A DNA stretch of 64,000 nucleotides from an uncultured Acetatifactor sp. (GTDB taxonomy: Bacteria > Bacillota > Clostridia > Lachnospirales > Lachnospiraceae), in contig CAKRRS010000001.1 in NCBI GenBank assembly GCA_934394665.1, forward strand, positions 59,632-123,631, given 5' to 3'. The notes below the pieces were generated by a model, which saw only the letters and a list, made by a program, of their open reading frames with translations, was not told where the DNA came from and made no database searches. Position numbers and translations under genes: made by a program. Of this stretch, positions 24,401 to 31,677 are shown piece after piece; the stretch's first letter is position 1; each line of letters begins with the position of its first letter.

Positions 24401-26820
24401 AACTGCTACAGGATAGCAGCGGCCTTGGTTCTTCCCTTTCCGAGAGACAGAATACTTTCTGTAACTACCTGAATCTGTCCAAACTGTCAATAGACTGGGT
24501 AACCACGCTGGGAGAGACTGCATATCCGGAAGTATTATCTTACGGCAATAAGCAGGAGCAGAGTAATCAAAGTTACTTGGGCAGAATTGATGGAAAGTAT
24601 CAGTTGCAATATATTTTCACGTTATCTAATGATGCTGCGGCTTCTCAGGTAACGACCACTTATGATTGCAAGCTGTTTGTGGACAAAAATTCCGACGGAC
24701 GTTTTACGGGATCCGATTATGTGGAAGGTCAGACGAACGGAGCTTCTGAAGAACTGACCGGTTTGAAATTGTATCTCCGCAAAGGTTCTGAATGGCAACA
24801 GGTAGATCCAGTCACATATTCCGGAACGGCACATTATGAATTGCTGACGGGAAATGTTTATAAAGTGGTACGACAATTACCGGATGATTATGTAGGCGTG
24901 ATTCCCTGGAAACTGATATTTTATGATAATGCAGACAGATTGGTTCGTACGGCACAGTCCGGCTATACCGCAGTATCGCAACAAACAGGCAAGAAAACGA
25001 TTAAGGTATTACAGCTTTTATCGGAACAAAATAATAACTGGAATCTTGAGGAGGATAGCAAAAACAGTAATAGTGACTTCTATAAATATATAGATGGACT
25101 AACGGACTGGGAGGTTACTGTAAAGAGTATAACAGTATCTCAACTTGTGGGAACGGAACTGGGAATGTCTTATTGGAATACAGGAGACAGTGACCTTGAG
25201 AGTTGTTATGTAGAAGCTTGCAATTATATGCAGAAGTATAATATGCTTATACTGGGATTTTCAGACAGCTATCGTTTCGGTTACCAATATGATAGTGATA
25301 ATGTAATATACAAGTATAATTTGCAGGGAGCCAAATGGGATACTGTAGTGGCACAGGCTGTATGTGCATATATTGAGTCCGGCAAGAGTGTTCTTTTTAC
25401 ACATGATACTACTTCTTACATTAATGATATGAATAGTATCGGACAATGGAATGATCAGGGAGGGTATGAGCAAGGTAAGAAGAATGGATGGTACTGGGGA
25501 TATGAAATCAACCGTTCAATTCGCGCATCCGTAGGACTGGATCGCTATGGTGCATTGAAAGAATATTACCAGACTCTTGTGAATTCCACATCCTATGGTC
25601 CTACGAAGGAACGTTATTGGAGTTACCTGAATACTTTGAAAGGATTCGCCTATGATGAGATCAAAGAGCCTAAGATGGATCAGAGTTTGGGGCAGCTGGA
25701 AGGACTTACCAAATATACGGTGGTACGTTTCTTACGCAATCCGTTGGAGGCATTGCGGACAAATAAAAATTATAAGGAAGTTTATTTCCCTGTAAACAAT
25801 GAACTTTTGTATGAGGCAGGATTTAAGGCAGCCTATAATGACTTTGCAAGCGGATGGAATAAACCCAGTTATATGTTGAAGGGAACTTACGCAAAAGAAG
25901 GAGAGTCTGAATTGGCGCTTCGCGCAACGCAGGTCAACGAAGGACAGATTACCCAGTACCCGTATCTGATTTCTAAAGATGAGCAGAAGAGTCTGAAGGT
26001 AAGTGCAACTCACTATCAGTGGTTACAACCGAACATGGAATTGGATCGTGACGGTGATGGGAAAAACGATATTGTGGTATGGTATTGTCTGTCAGATATT
26101 TATAATAACAGTAAATATCCTACGAACATCTATAATATCTGTCCAAACGATGTGGTGAACAACTACTATATTTACAATATGAGAAATGTTACCTACTCCG
26201 GAGCAGGTCATTCCAAGCCGGACAGCGGCGCAGAGATGAAGCTGTTCGTCAACACAATCATTGCAGCATATAATGCAGGAATCTCGGCTCCCAGCGTATC
26301 CTTCAAGGATGACAAGGGATATGATTTAAGTTCCATTTACGTAATCAGTGATCCTGTGAACAACACGATCCTGAAGGCGGCAGATCAGGGTAACATCAGA
26401 TCCACCGATGCAGGAGATGTGGTCAGTGTGAAGTTCGTAGCGGAAGATGATAATATCTTAAGCGGTAATCCACAGATTTGCGTAGAATTCTACAGATCCG
26501 CCGGTACGGCTGCCGACGCAAAGACAGTGGAAGGAATTACCGAAAAGGTAGTCCCGCTGAATGTGTCTTCTGTAACGGGGAATGCCGTAGCAGTTCAAAA
26601 CGGCCACTATGTGGTGGGCAATAACCTGACCTATACCGTGACTTATCCGTTGTCGGAGATGGGATTGTTCAATGAGAATTCCGGTGTAGTCAAATCCGAT
26701 GCCGAGGCAATGAAAGTATACGTTCGGGTCTACACTATGTTTGAAAACGGTTCAAAAACCACTCCCACTAATACAGATAGCCTCACTATCAGCGCCCAGG
26801 AGTTGTTCGAACTGGATTAA
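21445..26820 (+). CDS. Giant secreted pilus-associated protein, candidate tip adhesin
   Basis: 1791 residues starting with a signal peptide (KK-rich, hydrophobic about 11-25, probable cut near VSAQE at 35-37). No sortase motif or membrane anchor is seen at the C-terminus. Two EF-hand-like calcium loops are visible: DKNSDGRFTGSD (1080-1091) and DRDGDGKND (1534-1542). It starts one base after the PilW-like gene and ends the operon, the place PilY1 holds in proteobacterial tip modules. It has no clear sequence match to PilY1; it may belong to the uncharacterised DUF5057 group, named from memory. A Ser/Glu-rich linker lies at about 285-350. Confidence 0.8.
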   Translation: MKKNLKHNTKKYIAGILTIALAAGVCQSYGFMDVSAQEMTLPGIEKLVQDTVSSSDGIFHILEIVPSKSDASIGYLIGGEEPVSEGRKLSELPAASERRSAMAAINSSSLGDLAGSNGPVSFSPYNEGGSRTEEIRGSFVKNTENNGQYTYVQKDPVYTLYTGSDTRQRFDRYGAIEASGTSNENKKSVSPVFSKVSDISGQNLEMTIGDAADALTALAPAKYALTPYDENSNGSMNNINSTDFKADNYVNREVYTKTADGVYTYLGKVVYGSKLPKGYAIQSTVITSENSSEASENLEEVTTAESSGLVTAASASGNDAAAESGNEMQTFSVQSTSGNDIVTSEQRIMTASVPSSEQNLYILNMANTTPIPWATWIANPDGTGGSYTLNNTPADGYFVHFEENSSGDYYVSKVLLSSGNGDYKLSDSYQKNDTGKYVMVSSGTMQVYTPRESGYDASNSYDFIGDNAKDALDTVAYDGGFYNKEWFKKQVLNLSGTSRYESSSPSGTGGDIDKLKIEVTTLTVEELAKLVNPEEQAYYGVDLDNVDLIYLSGKGTYTKIDSAVSKDARAAAARYIAKKAFGIIDNAGTRSDASRVPVIIDYSFYTDNHDVGNKEMTNLALTLMRVSDTGTKLAQNITKDSNSFWAKTLTDTTYITAVNTIIQSAAGAAGVQNATSLSLGNSVKEFLTENVFLYDNSTTDYVASDYLTDIQNDTGRAWIYRAVLDEIQYENFLAEKNGTTTKLTESITKASITRYILNWYMHRVTVKSSVRVLDLEPCYDFSTSSATTLTADRVKELMGRKDTYTGTVDITQMPSAEFIGKIEDLNEKYDMIYLGAQVGAMNTDSSGNTVYNDSHMNRLIYSHVGDYYDYSGETYNAQHRLHDDTLNHNVTGDSSDLNNNTNVYRGPGNDMNSTRYKEFKQFVQAGYPVVIADKFLNIASDGQAAASMVTLDKNSYFYKIVDFMLSSKDANGEYLYWQKNVYAESQLLQDSSGLGSSLSERQNTFCNYLNLSKLSIDWVTTLGETAYPEVLSYGNKQEQSNQSYLGRIDGKYQLQYIFTLSNDAAASQVTTTYDCKLFVDKNSDGRFTGSDYVEGQTNGASEELTGLKLYLRKGSEWQQVDPVTYSGTAHYELLTGNVYKVVRQLPDDYVGVIPWKLIFYDNADRLVRTAQSGYTAVSQQTGKKTIKVLQLLSEQNNNWNLEEDSKNSNSDFYKYIDGLTDWEVTVKSITVSQLVGTELGMSYWNTGDSDLESCYVEACNYMQKYNMLILGFSDSYRFGYQYDSDNVIYKYNLQGAKWDTVVAQAVCAYIESGKSVLFTHDTTSYINDMNSIGQWNDQGGYEQGKKNGWYWGYEINRSIRASVGLDRYGALKEYYQTLVNSTSYGPTKERYWSYLNTLKGFAYDEIKEPKMDQSLGQLEGLTKYTVVRFLRNPLEALRTNKNYKEVYFPVNNELLYEAGFKAAYNDFASGWNKPSYMLKGTYAKEGESELALRATQVNEGQITQYPYLISKDEQKSLKVSATHYQWLQPNMELDRDGDGKNDIVVWYCLSDIYNNSKYPTNIYNICPNDVVNNYYIYNMRNVTYSGAGHSKPDSGAEMKLFVNTIIAAYNAGISAPSVSFKDDKGYDLSSIYVISDPVNNTILKAADQGNIRSTDAGDVVSVKFVAEDDNILSGNPQICVEFYRSAGTAADAKTVEGITEKVVPLNVSSVTGNAVAVQNGHYVVGNNLTYTVTYPLSEMGLFNENSGVVKSDAEAMKVYVRVYTMFENGSKTTPTNTDSLTISAQELFELD

Positions 26821-26848
26821 CTTTTAAAAAGTAATATTGCACAAAAAG

Positions 26849-26889
26849 CAGAGTTGTGAGAAATAACCAATTTCCACAGCTCTGTTTTT
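26849..26889 (+). terminator. Terminator of the pilus operon
   Basis: 10-bp stem CAGAGTTGTG / CACAGCTCTG with one G-U pair (26849-26858, 26875-26884), then TTTTT. Confidence 0.88.
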
Positions 26890-27192
26890 GTATACTTTTT
26901 TGCCGGATTTATTGCTGAATTTTCTTGCAGAAAGCGGATGCCTGTGCTATAGTAATCACATCTCGAGAAAGTCTTTATATAGTATTAGTTTTTTGGCATG
27001 TAAGTGCAGTCGATGGCGTTTCGCCGGGACATCCGTTTTTTAATTAAATATGGAATTATGCAGGCGGAGACCGGAGATAGTGTACAATAATCAGAGAAAT
27101 TTTCTGTCTGCGAAGGGAAGAGAATGCGGAGACTTACATATTTTATAGATCCGTAAGTTCCTGAAGAATAACGGCAGGGAGGAAGATACCGA
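26890..27192. other. Gene-free stretch: promoter and long leader of the Rpn-like gene
   Basis: Holds the promoter at 26925-26953 and about 240 nt of leader. In the leader, 27011-27041 can fold as GATG-GCG / CGC-CATC followed by a T-run, a weak terminator-like element. No other open frame is convincing. Confidence 0.5.
26925..26953 (+). promoter_or_regulatory. Promoter upstream of the Rpn-like gene
   Basis: TTGCAG, 17-bp spacer, TGC extension, TATAGT (26948-26953). Confidence 0.65.
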
Positions 27193-28053
27193 TTGGAGGC
27201 AAATGATATTGTAACGAAAAATTTTGAAAGCTATGCAGATGTGGCTGCTGACATTGTCAATGCATTGCTTCACGAAGGAATACAGGAGATCGGGAGCGCA
27301 GATTTGTTGGCTTCGCCGACAGAGAGTTTGTATTCGGATGAAGAGAACCGGTTGCATAATCAGCTGGAGGATGTCGCGAAATATCACATGACAGGCGGAG
27401 TGCCCAAGGCAATGTATTTATTCGCAAATCAGACCAGGGTAGATAAAGGAATGCTGCTGCGCAAGGCCGGATACATAGGCGGAGAATACCGGAGACAGTA
27501 TGAGAAGCAGAATCAGGGAGTATATCCGGTCATACAGCTTGTTCTTTATTGGGGAAGCAGCAGATGGAAGGGAGCGGACGATCTGCGTGGGTTGATTGAT
27601 ACCGGAGAGCGAAAGCTTGCCGAGACTACTTGGAAGTATGTTGATAATATACGGCTTCATGTATGGGAGATGCGATATCTGGCGAGGGAAGTGAGAGAAC
27701 GATTTCAGAGCGATATGCGCATTGTGTTGGATTATCTGGCAGAAGGAAATGCTTACCGGTCGGACAGGAAAGTGATACATAAAGAAGCTACGATCAAAAT
27801 GTTGCGAGTATTATCCGGGGACAAAAATGTGGATGATACCGAAGAAATATTAAAAGGATTAAATATTACAGAGGAGGATGAGATCAGTATGTGCGAATTG
27901 TTTGACCAGTATACGAGACGAGGAATTTCCAGGGGAATTATTATAATGTGTAAAGATTTTAATGCCACCTATGAAGATACGCTGCAGAAATTAAAGAATA
28001 AACTCAATATTTCAGAAAAGGAAGCAGAAGAACAGATGAAGCTTTATTGGTAA
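27193..28053 (+). CDS. Rpn family (PD-(D/E)XK) nuclease/transposase-like protein
   Basis: Resembles the Rpn/transposase_31 proteins that are abundant in Lachnospiraceae: N-terminal ADVAADIVNALLHEG, then LEDVAKY (Asp60) and NQTRVDKGMLLRKAGY. Rpn proteins are DNA endonucleases linked to RecA-independent recombination. In relatives I recall, the residue before NQT is Glu (IENQT), the E of the E-x-Q catalytic motif; here it is Ala78 (FANQT). Activity may therefore be lost. The start is TTG 27193 with GGAGGA about 10 nt upstream, since no ATG or GTG is in frame nearby; this start is uncertain. Confidence 0.78.
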   Translation: MEANDIVTKNFESYADVAADIVNALLHEGIQEIGSADLLASPTESLYSDEENRLHNQLEDVAKYHMTGGVPKAMYLFANQTRVDKGMLLRKAGYIGGEYRRQYEKQNQGVYPVIQLVLYWGSSRWKGADDLRGLIDTGERKLAETTWKYVDNIRLHVWEMRYLAREVRERFQSDMRIVLDYLAEGNAYRSDRKVIHKEATIKMLRVLSGDKNVDDTEEILKGLNITEEDEISMCELFDQYTRRGISRGIIIMCKDFNATYEDTLQKLKNKLNISEKEAEEQMKLYW

Positions 28054-28060
28054 AAAGATA

Positions 28061-28089
28061 TTGACTTTTATTTCTTACTATGCTAAATA
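28061..28089 (+). promoter_or_regulatory. Promoter of the trans-sulfuration genes
   Basis: TTGACT (28061-28066), 17-bp spacer, TGC extension and TAAATA (28084-28089). Confidence 0.65.
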
Positions 28090-28098
28090 TATACTATA

Positions 28099-28115
28099 CC
28101 TACTGGAACAGTAGG
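28099..28115 (+). promoter_or_regulatory. Palindrome just downstream of the promoter, possible operator
   Basis: CCTACTG GAA CAGTAGG, a perfect 7-bp inverted repeat about 10 bp after the -10. No riboswitch of the SAM class was recognised in the 134-nt gap. Confidence 0.45.
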
Positions 28116-28187
28116 AATGCAAAATGTGGTATCAAACTCGAGGGCTTTTGCCCACGACATCATACATAGGCATAGGAGGAGAAAAAG

Positions 28188-29330
28188 ATGGCATTTGCAG
28201 CAGAGACCATTTGTGTCCAGGGAAGTAATGAGAGAAAGGATCAATTTGGAGCCATCAGCATGCCTATCTATCAGAATGCGGCGTATGCGCATCCGGGACT
28301 GGGGCAGAGCACAGGATATGATTATTCCCGTTGCGGTAATCCTACCAGAGATGAAGTGCAGAAGACGGTTGCCCTGTTGGAGCAGGGAACGGAGGCGCTG
28401 GCATTTTCTACCGGTATGGCAGCGATCACTGCAATGATGGAAATTTTTTCTCCGGGAGATCATTTGATTGCAACGGATGATCTGTATGGCGGTACGTTGA
28501 GACTGTGGAACACGATCAGCCATAAGAACGGAATATCAGTAGATTGTGTGGATACTTCAAATGTGGAGACCGTGAAAGCAGCGATTCGTCCCGAGACTAA
28601 GGCAATCTATCTGGAGACCCCCTCGAATCCTATGATGAAAGTGGCTGATATACAGGCAATTGCCAATCTGGCGCATGAAAACGGATGTCTTTTGATCGTG
28701 GATAATACGTTTTTATCTCCATATTTTCAGAAACCGCTTACCTTAGGAGCGGATATCGTGGTACACAGCGGTACGAAATATCTGGAAGGTCATAATGACA
28801 CGTTATCCGGTTTCCTTGTCGTAAAGGATGCGGATCTGTATCAGCAGCTGAACAATATTTATAAGACGACAGGTGCCTGTCTCTCCCCGTTTGACAGCTG
28901 GCTGTTACTCAGAGGGATCAAGACATTGGCAGTCCGTATGGAGCAGCATCAGAAAAATGCCCTGGCGATTGCTCACTGGCTGGAACAGAGACCGGAAGTG
29001 GAGAAGGTATATTATATCGGTCTGGATTCCAGACCGGATAAGGCACTGATCGACAGACAGTGCAGCGGATACGGCGGCATGATTTCTTTCCGGTTGAATT
29101 CTGCCGAAAAAGCTGTTAAGATTTTAGAGAGCGTAAGACTGATCCGGTTTGCAGAGAGCCTCGGCGGCGTGGAAAGTCTTCTGACCTATCCTATGAAACA
29201 GACCCATGCAGATGTACCGGTAGAAGTACGTGAGGCACTCGGTGTGGATGAAAAACTGCTTAGAATGTCAGTAGGTATTGAGAACATAGGGGATCTGCTG
29301 GCAGATCTGGAGCAGGCATTTGCAAAGTAA
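28188..29330 (+). CDS. metB: Trans-sulfuration PLP enzyme (cystathionine gamma-synthase type)
   Basis: Cys/Met metabolism PLP-dependent enzyme. The PLP lysine is Lys197 in HSGTKYLEGHND; phosphate and ring contacts are seen in YSRCGNPTRDEVQ (46-58), FSTGMAAI (73-80) and VDNTFLSPYF (171-180). Gamma-synthase, gamma-lyase and beta-lyase members cannot be told apart with certainty by eye. The neighbouring MalY/PatB-like enzyme could be the beta-lyase, which would leave gamma-synthase as the likely role here: O-acetylhomoserine plus cysteine to cystathionine. SD AGGAGGAG precedes the ATG. 380 residues is normal. Confidence 0.88.
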   Translation: MAFAAETICVQGSNERKDQFGAISMPIYQNAAYAHPGLGQSTGYDYSRCGNPTRDEVQKTVALLEQGTEALAFSTGMAAITAMMEIFSPGDHLIATDDLYGGTLRLWNTISHKNGISVDCVDTSNVETVKAAIRPETKAIYLETPSNPMMKVADIQAIANLAHENGCLLIVDNTFLSPYFQKPLTLGADIVVHSGTKYLEGHNDTLSGFLVVKDADLYQQLNNIYKTTGACLSPFDSWLLLRGIKTLAVRMEQHQKNALAIAHWLEQRPEVEKVYYIGLDSRPDKALIDRQCSGYGGMISFRLNSAEKAVKILESVRLIRFAESLGGVESLLTYPMKQTHADVPVEVREALGVDEKLLRMSVGIENIGDLLADLEQAFAK

Positions 29331-29586
29331 AGGAGTTGCCCGGTATACGTAGTAATTTAACCAGACCTTGTGTGTACATACAAGATAATAAGGCGTCGTT
29401 TGATGTCTCTGCTATGGTATTGTATCTTGCTGGTATATCGATCATACGATAATAAAACAATGATAGATCAGCGTGATTGCAACGAGGATTGCAGAAAGTA
29501 AATCGTTGTTGGTGCGAAGATTTTCAAAGGGAATCAACCGTGTAATCGGCACAAAGATTTTAGGTAAAGTATCTTGGAGAGAGAAA

Positions 29587-30900
29587 ATGGCTAAATACAA
29601 TTTTGATAAAATCACAAATCGTAAAGGAACGAATTGTCTGAAATATGACTATGCGGTGGAACGTGGAAAGCCTGCGGATGTATTGCCTCTGTGGGTAGCT
29701 GATATGGATTTCCGGGTATCGGAAGAGATCACGAAAAGTCTTCATGCGGCTGTGGAGCATGGTATCTACGGTTATACGCAGCCCAAAGATCCGTATTATA
29801 ATGCGGTGATTCACTGGATGGAGAAGAATCACAACTGGAAGACGGAGCGTGAATGGATCGTGAAGACACCCGGTGTGGTATTTGCGCTCGGTGCTGCCGT
29901 AAAGGCGTTTACAGAGCCCGGAGATGCTATACTGATTCAGAATCCGGTGTATTATCCGTTTACCAATATTATCCGTGACAATGACCGGAGAGTAGTAGAT
30001 AATACATTGGAATATCATCCTGCGGCAGAGCAAACTGCAGTAAAAACAGAAGCTACTTTGGCTGGCTCAGAACCTATAAATAATACAAGCATGACAAAAA
30101 AAGATAAGATTGATAACGGTTCCGTACAGAAAATTGACAGTGGTAGTACCAGACCGGCATATCAGATTGATTTCGAGGACTTTGAACGCAAGATAGAACA
30201 AGAGCACGTAAAACTCTTCATTCTGTGCAACCCTCATAATCCGGTAGGCAGAGTGTGGACGAAAGAGGAATTGCAGAAACTGGGAGAGATTTGCCTGCGC
30301 CATAATGTCATCGTAGTAAGTGATGAGATTCACAATGATTTTGTTTATCCCGGTTATGAGCATACCGTATTTGCCAATGTAGATCCTCGTTTTGCGGAGT
30401 TTACCGTGACTTGTACGTCACCCAGTAAGACATTCAACCTGGCAGGCTTACAGATTTCCAATATCTTTATTCCCAATGAGAGATTAAGAGAGGCATTTCA
30501 GAAGGAAATTGACAGAACCGGCTACGACGAGCCCAATGCGATGGGTGTCGTAGCATGCGAAGCAGCGTACCGCGCCGGAGAGGACTGGCTGGATCAGTTA
30601 CGCGCATACCTGCTGGAGAACCTGAATTTCTTAAGAAATTATCTGCAGGAGAAGATTCCGCAGATTCATCTGGTAGAGCCGGAAGGAACCTATCTGGTCT
30701 GGCTGGATTGTAGTGAACTCGGTATTACCGGCAAGGAACTGGATCAGTTTATCGTGGAGAAGGCGGGACTCTGGCTGGACGGCGGATCCATGTTCGGCTC
30801 CAGCGGTGCAGCATTCCAGCGTGTGAACATTGCCTGCCCCAGAGCTACATTAGAGCTTGCTTTGGATAAGCTGAAAGCTGCGATCGATAGTTTGAAATGA
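29587..30900 (+). CDS. patB: MalY/PatB family cystathionine beta-lyase with insert
   Basis: Fold-type I PLP aminotransferase-like C-S lyase. Visible motifs are LPLWVADMDF (33-42), NPHNPVGRVW (215-224), SDEIHNDF (245-252) and the PLP lysine Lys281 in SPSKTFNLAGLQ. It would convert cystathionine to homocysteine, pyruvate and ammonia. Residues about 145-190 are a hydrophilic Thr/Lys/Asp/Ser-rich insert between EYHPA and AYQIDFEDFE that the family normally lacks; without it the length is about 390 residues. ATG 29587 has GGAGAGAG upstream; a longer in-frame start at 29473 adds a non-homologous tail and is rejected. Confidence 0.9.
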   Translation: MAKYNFDKITNRKGTNCLKYDYAVERGKPADVLPLWVADMDFRVSEEITKSLHAAVEHGIYGYTQPKDPYYNAVIHWMEKNHNWKTEREWIVKTPGVVFALGAAVKAFTEPGDAILIQNPVYYPFTNIIRDNDRRVVDNTLEYHPAAEQTAVKTEATLAGSEPINNTSMTKKDKIDNGSVQKIDSGSTRPAYQIDFEDFERKIEQEHVKLFILCNPHNPVGRVWTKEELQKLGEICLRHNVIVVSDEIHNDFVYPGYEHTVFANVDPRFAEFTVTCTSPSKTFNLAGLQISNIFIPNERLREAFQKEIDRTGYDEPNAMGVVACEAAYRAGEDWLDQLRAYLLENLNFLRNYLQEKIPQIHLVEPEGTYLVWLDCSELGITGKELDQFIVEKAGLWLDGGSMFGSSGAAFQRVNIACPRATLELALDKLKAAIDSLK

Positions 30901-30952
30901 AGATTTGAGCGATTTCACCAGACTGTTACGGAACATGATATGTGTTGACAGA

Positions 30953-30981
30953 TTCACCAGACCGCTCCGGAACAGTATAAT
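30953..30981 (+). promoter_or_regulatory. Candidate promoter upstream of the small coiled-coil gene
   Basis: TTCACC (30953-30958), 17 bp, TATAAT (30976-30981). It lies in the second copy of an imperfect direct repeat (30911-30939 and 30951-30979). Confidence 0.5.
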
Positions 30982-31081
30982 ATTACCGGTTATATGGTAT
31001 ATTTTTACATTCTTGTCCATATACTGTAACATATCAGGCTATTCATGATAGATTATGATAGTTCCTACGGAATCAGTAATC

Positions 31082-31155
31082 CCTGATGAATGGCCATGCT
31101 TTTTGGATCATGTGGCAGGAATCATGATCCACGGATCCATAGGATTGCCATCAGG
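31082..31155 (+). promoter_or_regulatory. Folded leader that includes part of the ribosome site
   Basis: Inner perfect hairpin GGATCATG / CATGATCC (31105-31112, 31123-31130). The outer stem CCTGAT / ATCAGG (31082-31087, 31150-31155) plus GGC / GCC closes it. The 3' arm overlaps the SD AGGAAAGG (31153-31160) of the next gene. Confidence 0.5.
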
Positions 31156-31172
31156 AAAGGAGCACACAGTAT

Positions 31173-31412
31173 ATGCCAAGAGGACAGAGAAAATCCCTGG
31201 AGGAAAAGATCCAGACAAAGCAGGAACTGATCAATGCGCTAAACATCCGCATAGAATCAGAGCAGCGTGAACTGGAAGAATTATTCGAGCAGAAGAGACG
31301 CAAGGAGTTGGAAGCGGTAAGCGAACTGATCGAGGATGCCGGCCTGGCACCGGAGGAAGTCACGGAAGTCTTACAGCAGTATATTGAAAGCCGCACAGCA
31401 AATGCATCATAA
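31173..31412 (+). CDS. Small coiled-coil protein, unknown
   Basis: 79 residues, almost all predicted helix: a charged heptad-like stretch (about 8-50, Glu, Lys, Arg, Gln rich) and then EDAGLAPEEVTEVLQQYIES. No Cys and no membrane segment. The pattern of a coiled coil followed by a short helical hairpin recalls small coiled-coil proteins of mobile elements, such as the DUF4315 group, but the match is loose. The SD AGGAAAGGAG is strong. It is followed by a bidirectional terminator. A near copy of its 3' end lies directly downstream (31441-31491). Confidence 0.72.
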   Translation: MPRGQRKSLEEKIQTKQELINALNIRIESEQRELEELFEQKRRKELEAVSELIEDAGLAPEEVTEVLQQYIESRTANAS

Positions 31413-31491
31413 AGATATCAGCTATAGTGCCATTTAAAAACCACACAGCAAATGTATTCCAAAGGTATTAAGTCATATTGCCGTTTGAAAA
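31391..31491. repeat. Imperfect 50-bp tandem duplication at the gene end
   Basis: Unit 1 (31391-31440) contains the last codons and stop of the small coiled-coil gene. Unit 2 (31441-31491) repeats it at about 70 percent identity; both begin CC(G/A)CACAGCAAATG and end TTTAAAAA or TTTGAAAA. Confidence 0.6.
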
Positions 31492-31523
31492 CCGGAAACA
31501 TTTGGGCATGGTGTGATAAAAAG

Positions 31524-31597
31524 GATCGGCGGATGAACCGCAAACCTCAGATCTTGTTTCTTGATTTCTGCAGGGTTCATTTTGCCGGTCTTTTTTT
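31524..31597. terminator. Bidirectional terminator
   Basis: GATCGGC (31524-31530) and ATGAACC (31533-31539) pair with GGTTCAT (31574-31580) and GCCGGTC (31584-31590). A T7 run follows on the plus strand. On the minus strand the hairpin is followed by CCTTTTTATC. It serves the convergent genes on both sides. Confidence 0.75.
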
Positions 31598-31677
31598 GCG
31601 TGCGAGACTTTAACCACGGATTATGCCGCATGTTGTAAATTCAAAACTGAAATCTTCATAGATTCAAAGCATACTAA

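Noticed and set aside
28054..28187. SAM riboswitch before the metB-like gene
   Set aside because: No S-box core or kink-turn seen; only a promoter and a 7-bp palindrome.
29473..29586. N-terminal extension of the MalY/PatB-like protein
   Set aside because: The 38 extra residues are not family-like, and ATG 29587 has a good GGAGAGAG site.
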